Part shown: in pieces, positions 43,894 to 52,150 of the stretch
Layout of the letters: each line of letters begins with the position of its first letter
Numbering within the stretch: the first letter of the stretch is position 1
NCBI RefSeq assembly: GCF_017488845.2
Contig: NZ_CP083370.1
Coordinates: 1,798,001 to 1,862,000 of the forward strand
Direction of reading: 5' to 3'
Length of the DNA stretch: 64,000 bases
From: Ensifer canadensis
Lineage (GTDB): Bacteria > Pseudomonadota > Alphaproteobacteria > Rhizobiales > Rhizobiaceae
Made by a program: the position numbers and the translations under genes
Notes under the pieces: model-generated
Databases searched by the model: none
The model's input: only the letters and a program-made list of their open reading frames with translations
What the model was told of the DNA's origin: nothing

Positions 43894-44421
43894 TCACACG
43901 GCCTCCTTGCCAAGCAATGTCTTCAGCCGCTTGCGCGCCTCGTGCACGTGCCAGGACACGGTCGCCTCGGAACATCCAAGCACATCGGCGGCCGCGGCAT
44001 GGCTCATCCCCTCGGCATAGACGAGCAGCACTGCGTCGCATTGTTTTTCCGGCAGCGCCCTGACGGCCGTCCAGAGCGCCTCCTGGCGATCGTCTTCGGC
44101 CGTCTCGCCGCCGCCAAGAACGGCCTGCTCGTTGGCATAGGCCTGTATCCTGCTGGTGTCGCGCATCTGTCGGCGCTTGTGGTCGCGCGCCGCGTTGAGC
44201 GTTAGGGTGTAGAGCCAGGTGCGAAACCGGCTGGTGCCGCGAAAGCCGCGAACGGCGGTACCCAGCCGTACGCAGACGTCCTGGGCGATGTCTTCCGCAT
44301 CCGCGGCATTGCCCGACCAGCGCCAGGCGACGGCATGGACAAAATCATAGTGCCGCTCGACCAATTGGCCGAACGCCCGTCTGTCTCCAGACACCGCTTT
44401 CTCGACGAGTTCAGCGTCCAA
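43894..44421 (-). CDS. ECF-type RNA polymerase sigma factor
   Basis: 175 residues with sigma region 2 (ERHYDFVHAVAWRWSGNAADAEDIAQD, shown in parts: core DAEDIAQDVCVRL) and region 4 (LPEKQCDAVLLVYAEGMSHA then ATVSWHVHEARKRL). No separate zinc anti-sigma gene is present; the next gene is the membrane VWA protein. ATG at 44421. Confidence 0.92.
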   Translation of the reverse strand: MDAELVEKAVSGDRRAFGQLVERHYDFVHAVAWRWSGNAADAEDIAQDVCVRLGTAVRGFRGTSRFRTWLYTLTLNAARDHKRRQMRDTSRIQAYANEQAVLGGGETAEDDRQEALWTAVRALPEKQCDAVLLVYAEGMSHAAAADVLGCSEATVSWHVHEARKRLKTLLGKEAV

Positions 44422-44520
44422 TGGCGTGCCCGCTCCTAGCTGTTTTGAACCTTAGACGTTGCACGACGACAATTCCTTGGGGCCGCGACGAAAAAAATCG
44501 CATCGGCCCCAAAGAAAAAA

Positions 44521-45270
44521 CTAGCGCGGGAATTTTCCGACGACGGCGATCATCGGCCCCATCGGGAACAGCCGGTCGTGCCGGTTGATATCAGGCGCAT
44601 AGAGGCTGGAGATCGTGCCGTCGAGGAAAAGCGCGTTGGGGCAATCGAGCTCGTCGCGGAAAAGCGTCGCGAAGTCGTGAAACCGCACCGGCCTTTTCGA
44701 GACGACGAACACCACCTCGCCCGCAGCCGTCACGCCGACGCCGTTGCGGGTCTTGAGGCTGATGCTGTCGGGCAGGAAGCGCGGATGCAGCTCGCCATCG
44801 ATCACCAGCATCGGGCCGGACTGCGTGGCAAACCGGGGCCGGATATTGGCGGCGCGATAGGCGTCCGCCGACATCACCCCCGCCTTGCCGCCATCGACAT
44901 AGAAGACGCCGTTAGGAAGAAGGTGGAAATTGCGCCAGCCGGTATTGGTGTTGAGCGGCGCCTGCTCGCGCCCCTCCTCGATATGCAGGCCGACCGGCGA
45001 CAGGTCGTCGTGATACATGCCGCCGTTCATGGCAAAGAGCATGTATTCGTCGCGATGGCGCAGTTCCAGCGACAGCGCCCGGAACGAGCGGAAGGGAACG
45101 CCGGCCTGATCTTTGTTGTAAAGACGGATGTCGTTATCGGCGGGGTCGACGGTGCAGGCGATATAGTCCTGCCCGAGATGGCTGACGTCACGGCAGGCGC
45201 CGAGCGCCGGGCCGGCAAGGCCGGCCGAGAGAACGGCACCGACGAGAAATGGTTTTGGAAAAAGCGGCAT
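44521..45270 (-). CDS. Secreted phosphodiester glycosidase-family protein (DUF2233)
   Basis: 249 residues with a signal peptide ending ALG-A (about 24). The NAGPA/DUF2233 fold is indicated by FAMNGGMYHDDLSPVGLHIE, NGVFYVDGGKAG, TQSGPMLVIDGELHPRF and LFLDGTISSLYAP. Relatives cleave sugar phosphodiesters in the envelope. The start ATG at 45270 is preferred over 45279. Single gene; the role here is unknown. Confidence 0.85.
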   Translation of the reverse strand: MPLFPKPFLVGAVLSAGLAGPALGACRDVSHLGQDYIACTVDPADNDIRLYNKDQAGVPFRSFRALSLELRHRDEYMLFAMNGGMYHDDLSPVGLHIEEGREQAPLNTNTGWRNFHLLPNGVFYVDGGKAGVMSADAYRAANIRPRFATQSGPMLVIDGELHPRFLPDSISLKTRNGVGVTAAGEVVFVVSKRPVRFHDFATLFRDELDCPNALFLDGTISSLYAPDINRHDRLFPMGPMIAVVGKFPR

Positions 45271-45395
45271 GAAAAACATCCAATGGAATCAGTCGCCCAG
45301 CATCATCGAGATTGCGGCGGTTCTGGCGCAGGAGCGAGGAAAATGCTGATGGCAGGCCCGGCCTCGCCGTAGACGGACAGGCCAACCGTGCTCTC

Positions 45396-45544
45396 CCCCT
45401 CACCCCTGTGCTCGTCACAGGGGTCCAGCCACAGCGCGTCTGCGCCGTGAAGGAACCAAAACCTCGCTGTCTGCTGCATGACGCGGTCTTTGCGCGCCGC
45501 CGACGCGGGCGGCTGGATCTCTGTGACAAGCACAGAGATGAGGG
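45396..45544. repeat. Composite inverted repeat (REP/BIME-like), copy 2
   Basis: Arms at 45396-45427 and 45513-45544 contain hairpins ACCCCTGTG-CTCGT-CACAGGGGT and ATCTCTGTG-ACAAG-CACAGAGAT. Compared with copy 1 (ATTCC/GGAAT) both sides of each stem changed together, so hairpin pairing is kept while the sequence drifts. The remainder of 45271-45677 shows no gene. Confidence 0.88.
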
Positions 45545-45677
45545 AGAGGAGAAATCGGCATCCGTAGCCGCAGCCAAACATGGCATCGTCGCGGTGTAGG
45601 TAGGTCGCCGTCGCAATTCTGTGCGCACAGGGATGAGGTAAGGAAAGTACAGGGCCTTACGGCCGCGACAGTTCCGC

Positions 45678-46229
45678 TCAGCCGCCAGCCATAATCCCGG
45701 CAATGCCGGCCAGCACAAAACAGCCGGCCGCCGCCGCAAGGCCGAAGATCGCCGCCAGACAGGCAAGGCCGGCAACGCCGCTGCGCAGGTAAGAGTTGGG
45801 ATTACCGGTGAGGATCTCGCTCGACAGCCTGGTCAGCAATCGCTTTTCCTGCAGCGTGAAGCGCAGGTTGCTGGCGTGCTGGCGCGCCACCCGCTGCACC
45901 TCGCCGTAATTGTTGGCGATGGCAAAGAAAGTGAGCAGCAGGCCAATGCAGCCGACGACCAGGGCGGCCTTGCGTAGAAAATCGATCGCCTCCGGCAGCA
46001 AGCTCGCGCCCAATATGGAGCTGTCGAACAGACCGTCGAAGCCGGCGATGCAGGCCGCAACCACCGCGGCATGGGCGGCGGCAATCGCCAGCAGGCGCTT
46101 GTACGCCTCGTCGAGAAGCTGCGAATTGGCGGCATGAATACTGTCCAGACGCGATACCTGCGCGTCGACTTCCTCCCGCGACAAGCGCGGGGGAAAGTTG
46201 CTCACGGATACCACTGGGCTGCGCGTCAT
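45678..46229 (-). CDS. Hypothetical membrane protein, three helices
   Basis: 183 residues. A soluble N-terminal 45 residues are followed by hydrophobic helices at about 47-66, 87-106 and 152-180, with a charged helix (NNYGEVQRVARQHASNLRFT) between the second and third. No domain recognised. ATG at 46229. A single gene between a repeat and a featureless gap. Confidence 0.6.
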   Translation of the reverse strand: MTRSPVVSVSNFPPRLSREEVDAQVSRLDSIHAANSQLLDEAYKRLLAIAAAHAAVVAACIAGFDGLFDSSILGASLLPEAIDFLRKAALVVGCIGLLLTFFAIANNYGEVQRVARQHASNLRFTLQEKRLLTRLSSEILTGNPNSYLRSGVAGLACLAAIFGLAAAAGCFVLAGIAGIMAGG

Positions 46230-46598
46230 GAGATGGTCTCCAATGCCACACCGTCCAAATCGGTATAAATTCGGAAATTTTACGTTTCCAGAACACCTGC
46301 AATTTTAGTCATTTTGGAGATTTACACCATCTTTGCGTGCCGGAGCGGAACAGCGAAACAGGCGCTCGGTTTTCCATGCGCACCCAGCTGCGGGGACAGC
46401 ACCAGTCAATCAGCGCCGGAAGGTGACGGCGCAGGTCGTGTGGATGCCTGTGCCGGCGGTGCCTTGGGATTGTGCGTTACGCACGTCACTTCCTGCTGTG
46501 TATGCGGCTGTGGAAAGTATGCCCGAGCGGCCATCGGTGGATGGGCAGGCTGGACCTTGCCGTGTCATTCACGGCCCCGGCCGACGCTTTACCGTCCT
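46230..46598. other. Gap with no recognisable gene
   Basis: 369 bases between the membrane protein and the frameshifted outer-membrane gene. Several overlapping short frames exist on both strands but none has a ribosome site, family signal or consistent codon use. The first 80 bases are AT-richer and may hold the promoter for 45678-46229. Confidence 0.5.
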
Positions 46599-47575
46599 CT
46601 ATTTCATTGGAGGCTTCGGCGCAGGTGAAAACGCCAGCGTCAGCCACACATTCCAGCCTTCCGGGCGGTTTTTGGCCCCGAACTCGTAGTATCCCTTGAG
46701 GTTCACATAGCCCGCCGTTTCATCGCCGGCGTCGAACTTGCAACCGAGCTGGGGACCGACCCCGAACACGCGGGACTTGAAATCACCAAGGGTCGCGCCT
46801 TCGCCGCTGTCCCCCGTAAGCTGCTGATAGGCGTATCCAACGACGCCGACATGGACATGCTCGTTCAGGAATTGCGATGCGGCCCAGTCGACGTGCCCAT
46901 CAATGCCGTTCCGATAGTCCGTATCGGGGTTTTTGAAGTTGTAGGTCAGGCCGCCGACAATCGAAAACTCGCGACCCGTGTCCGGATTGAGATAGGTGTA
47001 TCCGACCCCGCCATCCATGGCACCGTGGCCGAGCCCCAGGTTCGCCAGGCGATCAGGATCGTAGGAACCAACGGGAATGCCGCCGGTCATATAGACGAGA
47101 TAGTTGTCGACGTCGTCGTTCCATTTAAGTGCCGCCTGGGGAAGGACATCGCCAAACGCGGTTAGAGAATCGCATCTTTCGCCGGAGACCGAACCGCCGA
47201 GCGGCCCAGTCAAGGTGGCGTCTACGCAGGCGTGGCTTCGTCCCGCAACGCCCAACAGGCTGAGGGCGAGCTGCCCACCCCATACGGGCTGATCGAAGGT
47301 GTAGGTCGGTCCGAAGGCAACCAGGTCGCCGCGCCCGCTCATGCCGACATCGACTTGCCCGGCCCCGCCGCGTGGAAAAGCCTCGCTCGCACCCGCGCTG
47401 ATGGAGGAGTGGTGTAGATCGAAGCGAAGGACCAGCCGGGTTTACCCGGCACCGCAGCAAAACTGCCGTATAGGCCAGGCAGCCAGAAACTGACGCCAAA
47501 TTCATCCGCGCTGGCCTGTGACGCGGCAAACGCAACCACGAACACCAGCGAACCGGCGCACATCTTTCGAATCAT
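46599..47575 (-). pseudogene. Frameshifted SphA/MetA-type outer-membrane protein gene
   Basis: The first frame (from 47575) gives a signal peptide and DEFGVSFWLPGLYGSFAAVPG, the usual start of the 'phenol degradation meta' outer-membrane family, but then reads SIYTTPPSARVRARLFHAAG and stops at 47339. The other frame picks up exactly there as SSISAGASEAFPRGGAGQ and continues to a normal beta-barrel C-terminus at 46599. One base lost (or two gained) near 47400-47425 explains both. It is either a recent pseudogene or a sequencing error. Confidence 0.75.
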
Positions 47576-47669
47576 GCGACCCCCTGCATTAGCCTACACA
47601 CACTAGGTTACAATCGGGGCAATTCAACCGCATGTTTCCCGCAACGGCGGCATGTGACGGAGGCTTCAA

Positions 47670-48295
47670 ATGCGCAGGTTCGCCATGGCGATTCTGAGCC
47701 TGTTGATCGCGGCGGCCCCGGCCAGCGCCGACGACAAGCTGGTCAAAGACCTTGACGCAAGGACAATCGAGAGCCGAGCGATCGAGGCCGTCAACTGGGG
47801 CATGCCTGTCGTCAACTTCGACCTGATGCTGCAGGCGATGATCACGGGCGCCAAAGGCAAGCCCAATCAGATCGTCTACTGGTCTCGCCTGCCGGACTGA
47901 AAGAACCAGACACTCACCCCCAATCCGGACGTCATGCATGGCAGTTCCCCCTGGAGGATGTCGGCCCGGCCGGGGTCGACAAGGGCAAGGGCGGAAAATA
48001 CCTCATCCTGCCACCTGACCACTCCGGCGCGATCCCGGACGGATACATCGTGCTGCCGTCATCGACCTATCAGGGTTACGCCCTGCTGCGCTCCATTCTG
48101 AACAGCGGCAGCGAAGCCGACGTTGCCAAGGCGTCGATTACGCCAAACGGATCAGGCTCTATCCATTGTCGCAGGCCGTAAATCCGCCGACGACTTTTGT
48201 CGATGCCATCGACGTTGTCTACGATTCGACCATTCCCTACGATCTGCGCTTCTTCCAGTCTTTGAACCGCGTGGTCCAGGCTGAGCCCTGGCTCC
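47670..48295 (+). pseudogene. Decayed DUF1254-family gene
   Basis: Signal peptide, then RAIEAVNWGMPVVNFDLMLQ and AKGKPNQIVYWSRLPD, the DUF1254 opening. A TGA replaces the expected Trp before KNQTLTPNPDVM. After a deletion the sequence resumes as EDVGPAGVDKGKGGKYLILP, YIVLPSSTYQGYALLRSIL, then after another shift YAKRIRLYPLSQAVNPPTTF and LNRVVQAEPWL, where it is cut short by the opposing ferredoxin gene. The full protein would be about 450 residues; at least three lesions are visible. Confidence 0.75.
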
Positions 48296-48330
48296 GCCCA
48301 TCAGGCCATAGTTTCGGCAGCGGCGACAGA

Positions 48331-49035
48331 TCAAAGGTCCAGTGCGGACATGTGGAAGCGAAGCTGCGCCGGCGGATAGCGATAGTCCTGCCCGACGGGA
48401 CAGGCGTCGCGGGCCAGGCATCCGTGCTCGAGACAGCCACTCCTGCCCGCCTCCGTCCTCAGATAGCTGCGACAACGGCCGACATCGAATTGCAGGCGCT
48501 CGAGCGCGCCGGCCGGACAGGCGGAAATGCATGGTTTATCCACGCAAGTGTCGCAGGGATGGCTGGCCAACCGCTCGCTATCGGCAGCCAAGGGTTCGTC
48601 GAAGGCGAGCGCGCCACGATAGCCGTGCCAGAGCCCGTAGCGCGGATGAATGAGAATGCCGAGCGGCGAAGTCTTCAGCCCCTCCGCCCGCATCGCCCAT
48701 TGCTGGAATGGCTGCCAGGGTGGATCCGACGGGAAGTAGGCCGTCGCCCCACTGCCTCGAGCGATTTCCCCAATCACCGACTTCGACCACGTATCGAGCG
48801 GATCGTTGCCGCCATGGTCCGGCGCACTTTCGCGCCAGCGCACGAAGGGCTGCCACAGCGAGCCGCCGACATTGCCGATCAGCGCGACGCTTGCAGCCGG
48901 CCGACCATCCGAAAGCAACGGCGCGGCATCGCCGGAAGCAAAGTTCAGCGTGCCGCGCAAAAAAAGTCCGTGCGGCTCAAGAGCCGCACGGACGGTTTCA
49001 AGTCGAGTTTCCGCAGATGCGGAAGGCGCCGTCAT
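48331..49035 (-). CDS. Ferredoxin-like iron-sulfur protein of the methyl-transfer cluster
   Basis: 234 residues. The C-terminal half has cysteine groups suited to [4Fe-4S] binding: HPCDTCVDKPCISACPAGAL and, later, SGCLEHGCLARDACPVG. The N-terminal half (LNFASGDAAPLLSDGRPA, LIGNVGGSLWQPF) matches a family of small iron-sulfur proteins seen with MttB-type genes. It could supply electrons to reactivate Co(II) corrinoid (inference). ATG at 49035 overlaps the TGA of a short frame that continues in frame with mttB. Confidence 0.8.
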   Translation of the reverse strand: MTAPSASAETRLETVRAALEPHGLFLRGTLNFASGDAAPLLSDGRPAASVALIGNVGGSLWQPFVRWRESAPDHGGNDPLDTWSKSVIGEIARGSGATAYFPSDPPWQPFQQWAMRAEGLKTSPLGILIHPRYGLWHGYRGALAFDEPLAADSERLASHPCDTCVDKPCISACPAGALERLQFDVGRCRSYLRTEAGRSGCLEHGCLARDACPVGQDYRYPPAQLRFHMSALDL

Positions 49036-49091
49036 TTCGGTTTCGGCCCCTGTAGATCGTAATGCGGGCGCCAGACTTCCTTCTGGATCAT
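49032..49091 (-). other. Micro-ORF between mttB and the ferredoxin gene
   Basis: After the mttB TGA the same frame stays open for 36 codons and ends in a TGA overlapping the ferredoxin ATG. The last part reads MIQKEVWRPHYDLQGPKPK from an ATG at 49091 (GTG at 49100 is also possible). It could be a 19-residue coupled leader peptide, a read-through tail of MttB, or chance. The mttB stop itself lies at the expected family C-terminus. Confidence 0.3.
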
Positions 49092-49142
49092 GTCAGCCAC
49101 CTGCGCCGCGCCGCCTTGCTCCCTGGCTCGCTCGGGACCCTT

Positions 49143-50717
49143 TCAGGTGAAAGCGTCGGGCATCGAGTCCTTGCGCTCGGCGATAAAGGCCTTGAGCGCC
49201 TCGTCAATATCAGGATCGAGGTAAGGCGCCTCGTAGTGCTCCAGCCAGCTGCGGGCCAGCGCATTGGCGCGCTGCTCGATGCGCTTTTCGCCTTCCACTT
49301 CCCACTGTTCGTAGGAATTGTTGTCGGCGAGCGGCGAACGGTAGAAGGCGGTCTGGAAATTGGCCTGGGTGTGGGCGCAGCCGAGGTAGTGACTGCCCGG
49401 ACCGACTTCGCGGATGGCGTCGAGCGCCTGCGCGTCTTCCGAGAGGTCGATGCCTTCGGCCATCTTCTGCATCATGCCGAGCTGGTCCTGGTCGATCATG
49501 AACTTCTCGTAGGACGAGACGAGACCCCCCTCGAGCCAGCCGGCCGCATGCAGCACGAAGTTGGTGCCGGCAAGCAGCGTCATGTTCAGCGTATTGGCCG
49601 ATTCATGCGCGGCTTGAGCGTCCGGAACCTTCGAGCCGCAGAGTGAACCGCCGGTGCGGAACGGCAGCTTCAAGCGGCGGGCAAGCTGTGCCGCGCCATA
49701 GGAAACCAGCGACGGCTCCGGCGTGCCGAAGGTCGGCGCGCCCGACTGCATCGAGATCGAGGCGGCAAAGGTGCCGAACAGCACCGGCGCGCCCTTGCGG
49801 ATCAGCTGGGTGAACGAGGCACCGGCCAGCACTTCGGCGAGAATCTGCGTCAGCGTGCCGGCAACAGTGACCGGGCTCATGGCGCCCGACAGGATGAACG
49901 GCGAAAGCACACAGGCCTGGTTGTGGCGGGCATAAACCTTGAGTGCGCCCACCATGGTCTCGTCGAAGACCATCGGCGAGTTGGCGTTGATCAGGTTGAG
50001 CGTGACGCAATTGTTCTCGACGAACTCGTCGCCGAAAACGAGTTTCGCCATGGCGATCGTGTCTTCGGCGCGCTCGGGTGCCGTGACCGAGCCCATGAAC
50101 GGCTTGTCGGAATATTTGATGTGGCTGTAGACCATGTCGAGGTGACGCTTGTTCACCGGAATGTCCACCGGCTCGCAGACCGTGCCGCCGGACGAATGCA
50201 TCGACGGCGCCATATAGGCGAGCTTCACGAAGTTGCGGAAATCCTCGATGGTCGCGTAACGGCGGTTACCCTCGAGATCGCGCACGAAGGGCGGGCCATA
50301 GACCGGTGCGAAGATCGTCGCCTTGCCGCCGACCTGGGCGCTGCGCGCGGGATTGCGGGCGTGCCAGGTAAATTCGGACGGCGCCGTTTTCAGAAGCTCG
50401 CGGCAAAGACCCTTGGGAAAGTGAACGCGCTGGCCGCGCACGTCGGCACCAGCCTGTTTCCACAGTTCGAGTGCTTCGGCGTCGTCGCGGAATTCGATGC
50501 CGATTTCCTCGAGGATCGTATCGGCATTGCGCTCGATGAGCTCAAGACCCTCCTCGTCGAGAACCTCGTATTCGCGAATCTTGCGCTGGATATAGGGCAG
50601 AGACGGCCCCGGGCCGCCGCCGGTGCGCGAGGCACGCCGCGCCGCTGCTCCCCGTCCCTCGCCACGCGAGCGGCGACCGCCACCCTCAACCGCGTCCTGT
50701 TCTGTCACGTCGCTCAT
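49143..50717 (-). CDS. mttB: MttB-family amine:corrinoid methyltransferase (non-pyrrolysine)
   Basis: Trimethylamine methyltransferase family, 524 residues, TIM-barrel. No in-frame TAG, so this is the MtgB/MtpB-like branch acting on quaternary amines such as glycine or proline betaine rather than the pyrrolysine TMA enzyme. Family stretches: IFAPVYGPPFVRDLEG, GGTVCEPVDIPVNKRHLDM, GAPVLFGTFAASISMQSGAP, GAAQLARRLKLPFRTGG. It moves a methyl group to the corrinoid protein encoded divergently. The N-terminal 38 residues are Gly/Arg-rich and disordered-looking (GGGRRSRGEGRG). ATG at 50717 with GAGAGGA. The substrate is inferred from family and choline/Bmt context. Confidence 0.9.
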   Translation of the reverse strand: MSDVTEQDAVEGGGRRSRGEGRGAAARRASRTGGGPGPSLPYIQRKIREYEVLDEEGLELIERNADTILEEIGIEFRDDAEALELWKQAGADVRGQRVHFPKGLCRELLKTAPSEFTWHARNPARSAQVGGKATIFAPVYGPPFVRDLEGNRRYATIEDFRNFVKLAYMAPSMHSSGGTVCEPVDIPVNKRHLDMVYSHIKYSDKPFMGSVTAPERAEDTIAMAKLVFGDEFVENNCVTLNLINANSPMVFDETMVGALKVYARHNQACVLSPFILSGAMSPVTVAGTLTQILAEVLAGASFTQLIRKGAPVLFGTFAASISMQSGAPTFGTPEPSLVSYGAAQLARRLKLPFRTGGSLCGSKVPDAQAAHESANTLNMTLLAGTNFVLHAAGWLEGGLVSSYEKFMIDQDQLGMMQKMAEGIDLSEDAQALDAIREVGPGSHYLGCAHTQANFQTAFYRSPLADNNSYEQWEVEGEKRIEQRANALARSWLEHYEAPYLDPDIDEALKAFIAERKDSMPDAFT

Positions 50718-50806
50718 TTACTCATTCCTCTCCCGCGCATTTCGTGCGCCTTCAAGCACCATTTGGCCCTAATGCTACCAAGCCGCAGGGACTGTACGGG
50801 TCTCAA

Positions 50807-50825
50807 TGCGCCAACAAGTGGCGCA
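50807..50825. promoter_or_regulatory. Operator-like inverted repeat between mttB and corrinoid gene
   Basis: TGCGCCA-ACAAG-TGGCGCA has perfect 7-base arms around a 5-base centre, 90 bases upstream of mttB. A likely repressor or activator site; no regulator gene for it is recognised in the cluster. Confidence 0.5.
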
Positions 50826-50874
50826 ACTCGAACACTGCGACCTGCGTCATCGCCGGCCAAAAACCGCATGGCGC

Positions 50875-50901
50875 GAATATATTGTTTTTGTTAAGAATAT
50901 A
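50875..50901. promoter_or_regulatory. Direct repeat GAATATA in the divergent mttB/corrinoid promoter
   Basis: Two GAATATA copies (50875-50881 and 50895-50901) start 20 bases apart, about two helical turns, in an AT-rich pocket of an otherwise GC-rich gap. They could be an activator site or overlap promoter elements. The rest of 50718-51047 shows no gene. Confidence 0.4.
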
Positions 50902-51047
50902 CAGGCCTCGAAAGAAGGTGCCCTGCCGTCGCTTTTTGTCATATGCGACGTCGCTTTCGAAAACAGATTTTTACGCGTCGACCGCTATTGATTGTTGAAC
51001 GTGTCCGGATTTTAGCCCGGCCGTGCCAGGAACCGAGGAACCCTACT

Positions 51048-51746
51048 ATGGCAGACGATGAAATCATTCTCGAGGACCTTTCCGACGAGGAACTTGTGCA
51101 GCAGATGCATGACGACCTCTATGACGGCCTCAAGGAGGAGATCGAGGACGGAACCAACATCCTGCTCAAGCGTGGCTGGACGCCCTACGACGTCCTGACC
51201 CAGGCACTGGTCGAAGGCATGCGGATCGTCGGCGTCGATTTCCGCGACGGCATCCTGTTCGTGCCGGAAGTTCTGCTGTCGGCCAATGCGATGAAGGCAG
51301 GCATGTTCATCCTGCGGCCGCTGCTCGTCGAAACCGGCGCGCCGAAGCTCGGCAAGATGGTGATCGGCACCGTCAAGGGCGACATTCACGACATCGGCAA
51401 GAACCTCGTCGGCATGATGATGGAAGGCGCCGGCTTCGATGTCGTCGACCTCGGCATCAACAACCCGGTCGAAAACTACCTGGAAGCGATCGAGCGCGAG
51501 CAGCCCGACATCCTCGGCATGTCGGCGCTTTTGACCACCACCATGCCCTACATGAAGGTCGTCATCGACACGCTGAAGGAAAAGGGACTGCGTGACGACT
51601 ATGTCGTGCTCGTCGGCGGCGCGCCGCTCAACGAGGAATTCGGCAAGGCCGTCGGCGCCGACGCCTATTGCCGCGACGCGGCAGTCGCGGTCGAAACCGC
51701 CAAGGACTTCATGAAGCGCAAGCACAACCTGCTCGCTGCCGGCTGA
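51048..51746 (+). CDS. Corrinoid (B12-binding) methyl-carrier protein, MtbC/MtgC-like
   Basis: 232 residues: an N-terminal helical cap (about 10-95) and a Rossmann B12 domain with the cobalt-ligating His114 in GDIHDIGKNLVG (D-x-H-x-x-G), then GMSALLTTTMPYMK and VVLVGGAPLNEEF. It accepts methyl from MttB on Co(I) and gives it to the methyl-THF transferase (57330-58295). ATG at 51048 with CGAGGAA 6 bases upstream. Divergent from mttB, terminated at 51765-51801. Confidence 0.95.
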   Translation: MADDEIILEDLSDEELVQQMHDDLYDGLKEEIEDGTNILLKRGWTPYDVLTQALVEGMRIVGVDFRDGILFVPEVLLSANAMKAGMFILRPLLVETGAPKLGKMVIGTVKGDIHDIGKNLVGMMMEGAGFDVVDLGINNPVENYLEAIEREQPDILGMSALLTTTMPYMKVVIDTLKEKGLRDDYVVLVGGAPLNEEFGKAVGADAYCRDAAVAVETAKDFMKRKHNLLAAG

Positions 51747-51764
51747 GCCCGCTTCACGAACACG

Positions 51765-51801
51765 AAAGCCGGCCGCAGCAATGACGCTTGCGGCCGGCTT
51801 T
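51765..51801 (+). terminator. Terminator after the corrinoid protein gene
   Basis: AAAGCCGGCCGCA and TGCGGCCGGCTTT are perfect 13-base arms around an 11-base loop, followed by TCATTT. It is strong and could work in both directions. Confidence 0.92.
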
Positions 51802-51953
51802 TCATTTGCTGGCATGAAAACGGAGGGCTGCGCAACCGCGGCGTCTGCTGATGTTCCACGTCGCGACCGCCGCGGAACACCAGGCTGGACACCAGGGGAT
51901 CAAAGCGTCTCTGGCACAGCCGAATTCGACGCGCGGCGCTTCAGGTCACGGCT

Positions 51954-52112
51954 CAGTTGGCGGCGTTGGCCACCTTCTTGCCGGCCGACTGTGTCGCGTT
52001 GACGGTGTTTGCGGTATCCTGACCGATGCCGCGGATTGTGTTGCCGCAGGCGCTCAACGTCATAAGCGCGATGAGCACGGCTCCGACGGTCGCAACAGTT
52101 TGTGTTTTCATG
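51954..52112 (-). CDS. Entericidin-like small lipoprotein
   Basis: 52 residues: lipoprotein signal MKTQTVATVGAVLIALMTLS then the lipobox Ala-Cys (Cys22), followed by GNTIRGIGQDTANT and a short Ala/Lys/Asn-rich tail. This matches the entericidin A/B family (Gly-x-Gly-x-Asp core). ATG at 52112 has AAGGA about 8 bases upstream. In enterobacteria entericidins form an antidote/toxin lipoprotein pair; a rhizobial role is unknown. It lies inside the methyl-transfer cluster on the opposite strand, divergent from the DUF1638 gene. Confidence 0.85.
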
Positions 52113-52150
52113 GCCAGCTTCCTTCACGTTGATCACTGGGTGGAATCGAG

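Noticed and set aside
46314..46689. Plus-strand frames of 75-118 codons before the frameshifted gene
   Set aside because: Overlapping, with no ribosome site or consistent family signal; part is antisense to the outer-membrane gene.
49143..50717. Pyrrolysine-type TMA methyltransferase
   Set aside because: No in-frame TAG interrupts the gene, so pyrrolysine is not used.
51900..51950. Another mosaic palindrome near the entericidin gene
   Set aside because: Only GACGCGCGGCGCT and a weak left half are present; too degenerate to call.
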